Positions 46,929-57,493 are shown, counted from the stretch's first letter. The stretch is 64,000 nucleotides of DNA from Nocardioides sp. TF02-7 (GCF_022437945.1 NZ_CP092535.1:1736001-1800000); one strand, 5' to 3'. A program made the numbers and translations. The notes: generated by a model from the sequence alone, not told the origin.

Positions 46929-47985
46929 ATGCCTCTCGGCGATTATCTACGGGACATCGCGGCAGGTTACTCGCGCGACTCCATCCACTCGCCGGGTCAC
47001 GATCTGCTCGCTGACGCACCGAGCCAGTTCGCCCCCCGTGTTGCCTGCTGGGTTGACGGTCGAAGGGAGTGGCGGCAAAGGGAATGCCACACACACGCCG
47101 TGGATCGGCGTTTTCGACCCGGACGAAACTGACAGCCCACAGGAAGGCATCTACCTGGTCTATATCTATGCTGCGCCGCTCGATCGGGTCGTGCTAACCC
47201 TGAATCAAGGAGTCGGCAGGCTCCGCAAGAAGTACGGCGACGTTGAGGCCCGGAGTCGGCTCGCTTCAGACGCCGCAGCGGTGCGGGCAGCGCTAGGCAC
47301 GACAGCGACCGCCGGAACACTTCCGAACGTGACATTCGGCGTCAATGCCCCACTCCAACGAGCGTACGAAGCCGGCAACATCGCAGCGATTCAGTATGAC
47401 CTCGCCGACCTTCCGCCCGACGCAGACCTACTCACCGACCTAGATCGGTTCGTAGACCTCTATCAAGACGCAATCGTGGCGAAGCGTGACTTGCTGCAGC
47501 AGGACCCCGGCAGCGTCTCCTCTTCGAGTGCACCGAAGACGACGGGTGGCTCGGACCCGTTGCGGCAGTTCGCTCCCAAGAGCGACTCGGACTACATCAC
47601 TCACCTGACGGGCAAAGCGCTGGTCAGGAGCCGGCGACACGAGACGCTCGTAAAGGAGTACGGGGAGCACGTCGCCTCGCTCGGATTCTCACCCGCGACT
47701 AATGTGCATCCCCGGGATTTGACCCTAGTCAAGGAAGACCACGAGTGGCTGGTCGAGGCGAAGGTTGTCTATCGAGGCAACGCGACCAACGCCGTAAGGG
47801 ACGCGATAGGTCAACTCTTGCAGTACCGGCATTTCCTTTACGCTTCAGATTCTGCAGTGCGATTAGTGGCGCTTTTCACCGAACCCGTCGGGGACGCCTA
47901 CGTCGATTTTTCTGTCCTCGGTTGGCATCAGATCAGTGTGGAAGGCCCCGGGAGGCTGGAGTGGCTCGGCGTCAGCAAAGGCTGA
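46929..47985 (+). CDS. MrcB_N/DUF3578 domain fused to PD-(D/E)XK nuclease, probable type IV restriction enzyme, one frameshift
   Basis: Starts MPLGDYLRDIAAGYS at 46929 and after a shift in a C-run near 47035 runs on with LTVEGSGGKGNATHTPWIGVFD and GIYLVYIYAAPLDRVVLTLNQG, the DUF3578 domain found in modification-dependent enzymes. The C-terminus has DLTLVKEDHEWLVEAKVVYRG, fitting D-x(n)-E-x-K of restriction endonucleases, and QLLQYRHFLY. About 352 aa. No methylase partner is present. Codon use is lower in GC than the packaging genes. Confidence 0.75.
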
Positions 47986-48055
47986 GGGGTTGGCGTGACT
48001 CGGGTGAGCAGATCACCGATCCGTCACTGGGCACTACCCGACTACGCTGACCGGT

Positions 48056-49136
48056 TCAGTGCCCGTCCGGTGCCGGGTCGACTGGCGGCACAGTTGGGCG
48101 TTGTCGGTCGCGCCGCTGCTGGGCCTTATTCAGCTCCTCGGGCGTGAGATAGAACGGGACGCGGTTGAAGGCGCCCCAAAGAAGACCTAAGGCACCCGCA
48201 ATGTTCGCGAGTATCGCGGCCGCCCAAGTGATAGCGGAGACGTTGTCACCTTGGAGCAATGCCAGGAGCCACCCTCCAGTGACCGTCCAGCCGCCCCGGC
48301 CGACGTTGAGCGCCGAAGCTACCCCGATTCGATGGCGTTTCTCCTTCTTTGCGAACTGACGCAACACGTCATCGGCGTTACCGAATGACGCGCCGCCCTG
48401 CTTCGCAAGGAAATCCTCTAGCCGAGCTAGAACGCCCTCGTCCGGGTTGTCAGCCATCAGTTCATCCAGCTCGTCGAAGGCGCGCGCGTCGAGATGTACT
48501 TCGGCGAACTTGTCCCTGATCCGTTTCATAATTGCGTCTCGCCACCACAGCGACGGGCCGCCTTGATCGTTGAGGTATTTCCGATCTTCGCGTTGGGCGT
48601 AGTCCAAACCTGGTGCCTCAGCCAGAGCTATCACTAAGAGTTGGCACACCGGCGTACCCACAGGCAACCGGAGCGTCACTGGCGAGTGGTTGTAAAGGGT
48701 CAGGGGCATGTGACCCTTCCATCCCGGGTTGATGAACCCGCCAGCGGTGTGCACGGAAAGCCCCATCCGCGCATAGCTGCTGCGGCCCTCAATAGCGCCC
48801 GCGCAATCGGACGGCATCGAAAAACCGTTCGGCGACCCGCCCCAGGATCATTTGCCCTGGCTTTATCGTGATTTTGTCGTTCCACTTGACCCGGTGGACC
48901 TTCCACCCGCGCTGAGGGTCCAACTCCATAACCCTAGAACGCTCAAGATCTACAATCCGGCGCCGACCGAAGGGCGCCAGTCGACCTCGACGTGGCGTCC
49001 AAAACGTTCCGGACAGACGAAGATCGATCGAGCAGGGTCCGACCTGTCGTGCCGGGTCGAAGGGCTCGTCCGTGTTCTCAGCCGAGAACCGGAACTCCTC
49101 CAGCCGAGATTGAATCTGAACGTCCGTGAGGTACAC
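48056..49136 (-). CDS. dCTP-deaminase-fold protein without the catalytic Glu, with C-terminal membrane helices, one frameshift
   Basis: The first frame (GTG 49136) has SIDLRLSGTFWTPRRG and PGQMILGRVAE. After a shift near 48812 it continues with GRSSYARMGLSVHTAGGFINPGWKG, the Dcd core. Ser and Arg of the active site are present, but the catalytic Glu (E138 in E. coli Dcd, in LEF) is Thr here (HMPLTLYN). A helical middle follows, then two likely membrane segments (VTGGWLLALLQG and SAITWAAAILANIAGALGLLWG). About 360 aa. It may sense nucleotides and act at the membrane, an inference. Confidence 0.75.
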
Positions 49137-49380
49137 CCTGCTCAGTATTGGGGGTGAAGTCCTCTATGCAGCGCATTGGATAGGTGCGGACCCTGTGCCG
49201 ATCGAGGTCGTAAGCGTCGAGGAGCCACTGTGGCTCGGGCACCCAGTCAGTGCGGCCGAACCAGATGCGGTCCGGCACGACACGGCGGACGACTCTGCGA
49301 CCCTGGCTGTCAAGGAAGGCGATACGCACGATCTGGTCTTGGGCCACTCGTTCTGTATACCCCACGGCTGCATCACTCAC
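49078..49380 (-). CDS. WYL-like small protein
   Basis: About 100 aa. The segment VRRVVPDRIWFGRTDWVPEPQWLLDAYDLD then TYPMRCIEDF resembles the small proteins found beside actinobacterial mobile genes that look like part of a WYL ligand domain. It overlaps the start of the Dcd-like gene by 59 bp, which is unusual and may mean that its true stop is earlier behind an indel. It is probably the regulator of this pair. Confidence 0.6.
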   Translation of the reverse strand: MSDAAVGYTERVAQDQIVRIAFLDSQGRRVVRRVVPDRIWFGRTDWVPEPQWLLDAYDLDRHRVRTYPMRCIEDFTPNTEQGVPHGRSDSISAGGVPVLG

Positions 49381-49431
49381 TAGAGTCTCCTGTCGAGTAG
49401 CTAGAGTCTAGGAACTAGAAACTAGGAAGTA
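49379..49431. promoter_or_regulatory. CTAG-rich divergent control region
   Basis: Between genes at 49380 (minus) and 49432 (plus) the motif TAGAGTCT appears twice and CTAG occurs five times in about 50 bp, with TAGGAACTAG and AACTAGGAAG. CTAG is usually rare in bacterial DNA, so this is probably a clustered operator. Confidence 0.5.
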
Positions 49432-49765
49432 GTGGCAACACGCTGGAGCGACGAGCAGAAGAGCGCGGCCAAACAGTTGTTCGGCCGCCCACTCCGCGTT
49501 GCCCCTAGCGGTCTGGGTTCTCGAGCGGCGCGGCGAAGCGTTCTTCCAGTCTGAGGCCCAGGCGGGCCTGCAGGAGCACGGTGCGTCCGCCAGCGGCGTC
49601 GCGGACGAGCTCCGGCTGTTCCAGCAGTTCTCCATGCTCACCTCGTTCCCTGATGGACGGCGCTTGTACTACGTCCAGAAAGACAGCCCATATTGGTCGG
49701 CGTTCGAGGCCATCGCTGGCGCTCTGGGCATCGAAGGGCCGTTGCAGCGCTCGGACTCGACATAG
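49432..49765 (+). CDS. Winged-HTH transcription regulator, one frameshift
   Basis: GTG 49432 opens with ATRWSDEQKSAAKQLFGRPLRV. After a shift near 49500 it continues LAVWVLERRGEAFFQSEAQAGLQEHGASASGVADELRLFQQFSML and the wing DGRRLYYVQKDS. This wHTH type is common in actinobacterial mobile elements. About 110 aa. It faces the WYL-like and Dcd-like genes and may control them. Confidence 0.72.
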
Positions 49766-49789
49766 CTAGGACTCGCCTCCTTCGCGCGT

Positions 49790-49809
49790 GTGTCCATGCC
49801 GTGTCCACG
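49790..49809. promoter_or_regulatory. Possible arm-type integrase sites, right end
   Basis: GTGTCCATGCC-GTGTCCACG repeats the 11-bp spaced tandem GTGTCCA found at 37836-37854, 85 bp inside the right repeat. Confidence 0.45.
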
Positions 49810-49824
49810 GAGCCCGGAGCGGCA

Positions 49825-49856
49825 GAGAGCCCCGACCCTCTCGGGCCGGGGCTCTC
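49825..49856. terminator. Stem-loop after tRNA-Leu
   Basis: GAGAGCCCC pairs perfectly with GGGGCTCTC around a short loop. It follows the tRNA 3' end by 38 bp on the minus strand and very probably ends its transcript. It is part of the element, which thus restores both the 3' half and the terminator of its host gene. Confidence 0.75.
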
Positions 49857-49893
49857 CGGCATTTCTGCTGGTCAGCGGGTCACCGCTGCCAAG

Positions 49894-49977
49894 TGCGCGA
49901 GGGGGGAGTTGAACCCCCACGCCCTTTCGGGCACACGGACCTGAACCGTGCGCGTCTGCCTATTCCGCCACTCGCGC
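49894..49977 (-). tRNA. leuT: tRNA-Leu (anticodon CAG)
   Basis: 84 nt on the minus strand. The acceptor stem GCGCGAG pairs with CTCGCGC, the discriminator is A, the anticodon loop reads TTCAGGT inside CACGG/CCGTG, and the variable arm (GCCCGAAAGGGC) is long, as for class II tRNA. CCA is not encoded. The 3' 56 nt are the element's right attachment repeat. The gene lies beside fhaA, as leuT does in mycobacteria. Confidence 0.93.
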
Positions 49978-50059
49978 AAGTAGCCGGGTCAGGCTATCCC
50001 AGGCGCCACCCGCCGCCCAAACCGGGGCGTACGGCGGCCGCCGTACGCCCCGCGACCTG

Positions 50060-50295
50060 TTGAATCGTGTCTCGTGGTTGGTCGAATCGGGCCCGGTGGT
50101 TGCCCGAATCGGGCCTCATGGCGTTCCGATCGGGCCTCGTGGCGCAGCGCGGGCGCCACAACACCCGACTCGACGAGCCACGAGACCGGACTCGACACAC
50201 CACGACTCCCGATTCGACACACCACAAGGCCCGATTCAACACACCACCACACCCGATTCGACGCGCCACGAGGCCCGATTCGACGCGTGAGCGCG
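50060..50295. repeat. Array of 22-bp repeats in two opposed blocks
   Basis: Four units start at 50060, 50082, 50104 and 50126 (pattern like CGAATCGGGCCTCGTGG). Six units of the opposite orientation start at 50164, 50186, 50208, 50230, 50252 and 50274 (pattern like CCCGATTCGACACACCACGAGG). Period is exactly 22 bp within each block. The whole forms a large inverted repeat between tRNA-Leu and fhaA. No protein is coded. Confidence 0.85.
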
Positions 50296-50433
50296 GGGTG
50301 CGGGGCGGGTCGGGCCCGCCCCGATACGATCGAGCGGGCCCCGCGACGGGCACCGGCGGCGACCGCGTCACGACGGCAGGCCGCAGGCGGACGGGCGAGA
50401 GCAGCGACGAGCGGAACGAGAGGAGGGGCCCGG

Positions 50434-51171
50434 GTGGGTGGACTGCAGCGGTTCGAGCAGAAGCTGGAGCAGGCGATCTCCGGGGTCTTCGCGCGCACGT
50501 TCCGCAGCGCCGTCCAGCCGGTCGAGATCGCGGCGGCGCTGCAGCGCGAGATCGACAACGAGGCGCAGATCCTCTCCCGCGAGCGACGACTGGTGCCCAA
50601 CGCGTTCCGGGTCGAGCTCTCCACCAGCGACCTCGAGCGGCTGGCGCCCTACGACACCACGCTCGCCGGCGAGCTCGCCGAGCAGCTCCAGGAGCACGCC
50701 GACCTCCAGTCCTACGTGTTCCCGGGGCCGATCAAGATCGAGTTCGAGCCGGCCGAGGACCTGGGCACCGGCCGGTTCCGGGTGGTGAGCCGCGCGGAGG
50801 CGACGGTGTCCGGGCAGGCCCGCCTCGACGCCGGCCACCGCACCCGCGCCGTGCTCGAGGTCAACGGCACCCAGCACCCCCTCCAGCCGCCCGGGCTCGT
50901 CGTCGGCCGCGGCAGCGAGGCCGACCTCCGGATCAACGACCCCGGCGTCAGCCGCCGGCACGCCCAGTTCACCGTGAGCGTCGACCCCGGCGCGTCCCAC
51001 CGCCCGGGCGAGCGCCCGCTGCAGATCGAGGTCCACGACATGGGCTCCACCAACGGCATCACCGTCGACGGCCGGCGGGTCCGGCGCGCCGTCCTGGGCG
51101 ACGGGTCCCGGGTGCAGATCGGCCACACCTCGCTCGTCGTCCGCCTGCTCGAGGAGGCGTCCGGTGTCTGA
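50434..51171 (+). CDS. fhaA: FhaA, FHA-domain protein
   Basis: 245 aa from GTG 50434, after GAGAGGAGG. Residues 1-115 are the DUF3662 N-terminus (FEQKLEQAISGVFARTFRSAVQPVEIAAALQREID), and residues about 150-240 are an FHA domain with VVGRGSEADLRI, GVSRRHAQF and GSTNGI. FhaA binds phosphothreonine on MviN and PknB-pathway partners to limit peptidoglycan precursor export. It is followed by fhaB with an 8-base overlap. Confidence 0.95.
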   Translation: MGGLQRFEQKLEQAISGVFARTFRSAVQPVEIAAALQREIDNEAQILSRERRLVPNAFRVELSTSDLERLAPYDTTLAGELAEQLQEHADLQSYVFPGPIKIEFEPAEDLGTGRFRVVSRAEATVSGQARLDAGHRTRAVLEVNGTQHPLQPPGLVVGRGSEADLRINDPGVSRRHAQFTVSVDPGASHRPGERPLQIEVHDMGSTNGITVDGRRVRRAVLGDGSRVQIGHTSLVVRLLEEASGV

Positions 51172-51646
51172 GCTGACCCTGTTCCTGGTGCGCGTCGCCT
51201 ACCTGGCGATCCTGTGGATCTTCGTCCTGTCGGCGATCTCGGTGATCCGCTCCGACATGTTCGGCGCGCGGATGCCCGCGCCGGGCGGGGCCGCACCCCC
51301 GAAGCAGCCCAAGCAGCCGAAGCAGCCCAAGCAGAAGCCGTCGCGGCGGCGCGGCTCGCCCACGCACGTCGCCGTGATCCAGGGCCCCAACACCGGGATC
51401 ACCGCCGACCTCGCGCTGGCCCCGATCCTCATCGGCCGCGGCAACGACGCCGCGATCCGGCTCGACGACGACTACGTCTCCACCCGCCACGCCCGGATCG
51501 CCGCGTCCGGCGACCAGTGGTACGTCGAGGACCTCGGCTCCACCAACGGCACCTACCTCGGCAGCCAGCGGATCACCCAGCCGACCACCATCGGCCTCGG
51601 CGCGCAGGTCCGCATCGGCAAGACCATCCTGGAGCTGCAGAAGTGA
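51164..51646 (+). CDS. fhaB: FhaB/FipA, FHA-domain membrane protein
   Basis: 160 aa. An N-terminal helix (FLVRVAYLAILWIFVLSAISVIR) anchors it, a QPK repeat linker follows (KQPKQPKQPKQ), and the FHA domain has LIGRGNDAAIRLDDDYVSTRHARI and GSTNGTYLG. It is the division-associated partner of PknA/PknB signalling. GTG start overlaps fhaA. Confidence 0.95.
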   Translation: MSELTLFLVRVAYLAILWIFVLSAISVIRSDMFGARMPAPGGAAPPKQPKQPKQPKQKPSRRRGSPTHVAVIQGPNTGITADLALAPILIGRGNDAAIRLDDDYVSTRHARIAASGDQWYVEDLGSTNGTYLGSQRITQPTTIGLGAQVRIGKTILELQK

Positions 51647-53056
51647 CGGACGACAGCACGCAGCCGGACGGGGTCCGGCCGACCGAGCCGGCGCCGCTCA
51701 CCGACCGGCCACCCCCCGCCGCCCACGGCACCACCGGCACCACCGGCCCCGGACGAGCCGACCCGGCCGGTCCCGACCGCCGCCCCGCCGCTGCGGCTGG
51801 CGCTACCACGCGATCTCCGACGTCGGCCGCGTGCGCAAGGACAACCAGGACTCCGGGTACGCCGGCCCGTGGCTGCTCGCGGTCTGCGACGGCGTCGGCG
51901 GCGCCGCCCGCGGCGACATCGCGTCCGGCACCGCGGTCACCGAGCTCCGCCGGCTCGACGAGGCGCCCGACGGCGGGGACCTGATCACCCGGGTCACCGA
52001 CGCGCTCCACGAGGCGCACGACGCGATCGGCGCCCAGGTCGACGAGGACCCCGCCCCTCAACGGCACCAGCACCACCGCCACGGTCGCGCTCTTCGACGG
52101 CCGTAAGGTCGCGCTTCGCCCACATCGGCGACTCCCGCGGCTACCTCCTCCGCGACGGGGAGCTCTCCCAGCTCACCACCGACCACACGCTGGTGCAGAG
52201 CCTCATCGACGAGGGCCGGATCACCGAGGAGGAGGCGCGGGTCCACCCCCACCGCAACCTGATCCTCAAGGCGCTCGACGGGCTGCACGAGGTGGAGCCC
52301 GACCTGTTCTCGCTCGAGCTGGTGCCCGGCGACCGGCTCTTCCTGTGCAGCGACGGCGCCAGCGGGGTGCTCGACGCGCCGCGGATCACCGACATCCTCG
52401 CCAGCGGGTCGCCGGAGTTCTCCGCGATCGAGATGGTGCGGGCCAGCCTCGAGGCCGGCAGCTCCGACAACGTCACCTGCATCGTCGCCGACGTCCTCGC
52501 CGACGAGCAGGCCGCCGCCGACCCGGCGTACGCCGAGCTCGAGCCGATGGTCGTCGGCGCGGCCGCCGACCTGAAGCGGCGGCTGCCGCGCACGCTGTTC
52601 CGCGGCCACCGCTCCGGCGACACCGGCGAGCTGGAGCCGATCGACGCCGAGATCCCCGAGGGCGTGGGCCACGTGATCCGCGCCGACCCGCCGGTCGACC
52701 CCGAGACCTACCGCTACATGCCCCGGCCGCCGCGGCGGTTCACCTGGGCCCGCCGGCTGCTGGCGGCGGCCATCGTCCTCGGCCTGCTGTGGGTGCTGGG
52801 CGCGTCGGCGTACTGGTGGACCCAGCAGCAGTACTACGTCGGCGAGCACGAGGGGCAGGTCGCGATCTTCCGCGGCGTCGAGGGGGTGCCGGGGCTCTCC
52901 GAGCTCCACCGCACCAGCGACATCGCGGTCGAGGACCTGCCCGAGCCCAAGCAGGTCGACGTCGACGGCGGCATCGCCGCCGACGGCTACGACGACGCGG
53001 TCGACATCCTCCACAAGCTGGCCGAGGACGTCGTGCCCGCGGTGGACGAGGGGTAG
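51643..53056 (+). CDS. pstP: PstP, PP2C-family serine/threonine phosphatase, several frameshifts
   Basis: GTG 51643 overlaps the fhaB stop. After a Pro-rich start the PP2C core appears: YHAISDVGRVRKDNQD (metal Asp), LLAVCDGVGGAARGD, FAHIGDSRGYLLRDGEL, FLCSDGASG and SDNVTCIVAD, then one membrane helix and a short outside domain. Shifts are needed near 51790, 52050 and 52110. It removes phosphate from PknA, PknB and their targets. Confidence 0.92.
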
Positions 53057-53067
53057 GCCGCACGGCG

Positions 53068-54483
53068 ATGTCGGCCAACTCCGCACTCATGGGCTTCGTC
53101 CACCGCCGCCGCCGCGGCGTGGAGCTCTTCCTCCTTGTGCTCGCGCTCGTCGTGGGCATCGGCGCCTACGCCTCCGTCGGCCTCGGCATCGACGGCCAGG
53201 TCCCGGCCAACCTGATCGGCTACGGCGCCTGGCTGGCGGCGCTGGTCGTCGTGGCCCACGTCGTGGTCCGGCTGGTGGCGCCGTACGCCGACCCGGTGCT
53301 GCTGCCGGTCGTCGCCGCGCTCAACGGCCTCGGCCTGGCGGTGATTCACCGGCTCGACCGGGCCCGGCTGTCCGGCCTCGCCGACCAGCAGCTGACCTGG
53401 ATGACGGTCGGAGTGGTGCTGTTCGTGGCCACCCTGGTGCTGCTGCGCGACCACCGCCTCCTCGCCCGGTTCACCTACACCTCGGGGCTGGCCGCGATCG
53501 TGCTGCTGGTGCTGCCGATGCTGCCGCTGATCGGCACCGAGGTGAACGGTGCGCGGATCTGGATCCGGCTCGGCCCGATCGGGTTCCAGCCCGGCGAGAT
53601 CGCCAAGGTGCTGCTCGTCATCACCTTCGCCGGCTACCTCGTCGTCCACCGCGACGCGCTCGCCCTCGCGGGCCGCCGGTTCCTGTTCATCGACTTCCCC
53701 CGCGGCCGCGACCTCGGCCCGATCCTCGCGATGTGGGTGGTCAGCCTCGGCATCCTGGTGCTGCAGAAGGACCTCGGGTCCAGCCTGCTGTTCTTCGGCC
53801 TGTTCCTCATCATGCTCTACGTCGCCACCGAGCGGCCGGGCTGGCTGGTCGTCGGCGGGCTGATCTTCTTCGGCGGCGCCGCCGGCGTCTGGTTGTTCGG
53901 CGACCGGATCGGGGCCGACCACGTGGAGATCCGGGTCAACATCTGGCGCGACCCGTTCGAGTACTACGGCGGCGAGGGCATCTACGACAGCGGCCGCCAG
54001 CTGGTGGAGTCGGGCTTCGGCATGGCGTGGGGCGGCCTGCTCGGCCGCGGCCTCGGCGAGGGCAACCCGTGGCGGATCTCCTACGCCGAGTCCGACTTCA
54101 TCTTCGCCGCGATCGGCGAGGAGCTCGGGCTGACCGGGGCGCTCGCGATCCTCCTGCTCTACGGGCTGATCGTGGAGCGCGCGCTGCGTGCGGCCCTGAT
54201 CTCCCGCGACGGGTTCGGCAAGCTGGTCGCCACCGGCCTCGCCGGCGTGCTCGCGCTGCAGGTCTTCGTCGTCATCGGCGGCGTCACCCGGCTGATCCCG
54301 CTGACCGGCCTCACCACGCCGTTCCTCTCCTACGGCGGGTCGTCGCTGGTCGCCAACTGGGTGATCGTCGCGCTGCTGCTGCGGATCTCCGACCAGGCGC
54401 GCCGCCCGGTCCCCGCCCCCGACGACGACGGGGCCGACCCCGACCAGCTGCAGACCCAGGTGGTCAAGGTGGTGCCGCGATGA
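53068..54483 (+). CDS. rodA: RodA/FtsW-type glycosyltransferase (SEDS)
   Basis: 471 aa, about ten helices. The SEDS signatures NGARIWIRLGPIGFQPGEIAK, QKDLGSSLLFF and LPLTGLTTPFLSYGGSS (as IPLTGLTTPFLSYGGSS) are intact. It polymerises glycan strands from lipid II with the class B PBP encoded by the next gene, with which it overlaps by four bases. Confidence 0.95.
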   Translation: MSANSALMGFVHRRRRGVELFLLVLALVVGIGAYASVGLGIDGQVPANLIGYGAWLAALVVVAHVVVRLVAPYADPVLLPVVAALNGLGLAVIHRLDRARLSGLADQQLTWMTVGVVLFVATLVLLRDHRLLARFTYTSGLAAIVLLVLPMLPLIGTEVNGARIWIRLGPIGFQPGEIAKVLLVITFAGYLVVHRDALALAGRRFLFIDFPRGRDLGPILAMWVVSLGILVLQKDLGSSLLFFGLFLIMLYVATERPGWLVVGGLIFFGGAAGVWLFGDRIGADHVEIRVNIWRDPFEYYGGEGIYDSGRQLVESGFGMAWGGLLGRGLGEGNPWRISYAESDFIFAAIGEELGLTGALAILLLYGLIVERALRAALISRDGFGKLVATGLAGVLALQVFVVIGGVTRLIPLTGLTTPFLSYGGSSLVANWVIVALLLRISDQARRPVPAPDDDGADPDQLQTQVVKVVPR

Positions 54484-55974
54484 ACCGGCCGATCCGCACC
54501 GTCTCGATCTTCTGCATGCTGCTGTTCCTGGCGCTGATGGTCAACGTGACCTACCTGCAGTTCTGGCACGCCGACGAGCTCAACGACCACGCGCTCAACA
54601 ACCGCGTGATCGAGGAGGCGTTCAGCCGCGAGCGCGGCCTGATCCTCACCGGCCAGGGCCGTGACGAGACCACGCTGGCGCGCAGCCGCGAGGTCGACGA
54701 CCGCTACGAGTACCTCCGCACCTACCCGAAGCCGCGGATGTACGCCCACATCTCCGGCTTCCTCACCCTGCACCGCCAGACCGGCATCGAGCGCTCGCAG
54801 AACGCCGTGCTGTCCGGGGAGGACCCGCGGCTGTTCGTCACCCGGCTGGTCGACCTGGTGCAGAACGAGACCAACCAGGGCGGCAACGTGCTCCTGACCC
54901 TCGACCCCGCCGCGCAGCAGGCGGCGTACGACGCCCTGCAGCAGGCGGTCGGCCCGGACGGCGCGGGGTCGGTGGTCGCGGTCGAGCCGAAGACCGGGCG
55001 CGTGCTCGCGATGGTGTCGCTGCCGACGTACGACCCCAACCAGCTGGCCGACCACGACTTCGCCGCCGCCGACCGCACCTACCGGCAGCTCGACCGCGAC
55101 CCGGCGCAGCCGCTGGTCAACCGCGCGATCCAGACCCGGCTGTTCCCCGGCTCGACGTTCAAGATCGTCACGGCCGCGGCCGCGATCGAGAACGACCTCC
55201 ACGAGGCGGACGGGTCGGTGCCTGCCGGCGCGACCTACACCCCGCCCGGCACCAGCCACGGGATCGGCAACAGCACCAGCTCGTCGTGCAACGCCGAGCA
55301 GATCCCGTTCGAGACGGCGATGTCGCTGTCGTGCAACACCGCGTTCGCGCGGATGGCGGTCGAGCTCGGCGTCGAGCGGATGCGCGAGCAGGCGGAGGCG
55401 TTCGGCTTCAACAGCGAGTACCTGCAGGACCTCTCGCCGCAGGCGGAGTCGGTCTACCCCGGCGACGACATCGACGACGCGTTCGTCGCGCAGACCGGCA
55501 TCGGGCAGTTCGAGGTGCAGTCGACGCCGCTGCAGATGGCGATGGTGTCGGCGGCGATCGCCAACCGCGGCACGCTGATGCGGCCCTACCTCGTCGAGCA
55601 GATCCAGACCGCCGACTACGACAACCTCGAGACCACCGAGCCGGAGGAGCTGCGTGACGCGGTGAGCCCCGAGACCGCCGACCAGGTGACCGACCTGATG
55701 GTCGCGACCGTCGAGGAAGGCACCGCGTCGCCGGCCGCCATCCAGGGCGTGACCGTGGCCGGCAAGACCGGCACCGCGCAGCGCGACGACCGGGCGTGCG
55801 AGGACCCCGACAAGCTGCCGCCGTACGCGTGGTTCACGTCGTTCGCGCCGGCGGAGGACGCCGAGGTCGCGGTCGCGGTGATGATCGAGCGGTCGGGCGC
55901 GGTGTCGTGCAACGACATCGCCGGCGGCCGCCTCGGCGGCCCGGTCGCGAAGGCCGTGATGGAGGCGGTGCTCG

Positions 55975-55982
<8 letters not shown>
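54480..55982 (+). CDS. pbpA: PbpA, class B penicillin-binding protein
   Basis: 500 aa. N-terminal anchor helix, dimerisation domain, then the transpeptidase motifs STFK (nucleophile Ser), SCN and KTGTAQ. The protein acts in cross-linking with RodA and is regulated by PknB in relatives. Its stop overlaps the pknA start. Confidence 0.95.

Positions 55983-57489
<1,507 letters not shown>

Positions 57490-57493
<4 letters not shown>

Larger units (their letters stand above)
37641..49949. mobile_element. 12.25-kb tRNA-Leu-integrated element, phage-satellite-like
   Basis: It is bounded by 56-bp direct repeats, the right one belonging to the intact tRNA-Leu(CAG). Cargo in order: integrase, DNA-binding protein, Xis, small proteins, primase-polymerase/AAA, repeat array, unknown proteins, terminase-like small and large subunits, a nuclease defence gene, a dCTP-deaminase-fold membrane protein, a WYL-like protein, and a wHTH protein. 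There are no portal, capsid, tail, relaxase or FtsK-type transfer genes. The set fits a satellite that borrows virions better than a full prophage or a conjugative element. Confidence 0.8.

Noticed and set aside
37641..49949. Reading the element as an integrative conjugative element (AICE)
   Set aside because: No FtsK/Tra translocase or relaxase was seen, while a terminase pair is present. The replication gene alone does not separate the two.
50060..50295. CRISPR array
   Set aside because: The repeats follow each other without unique spacers, change orientation in the middle and have no cas genes nearby.
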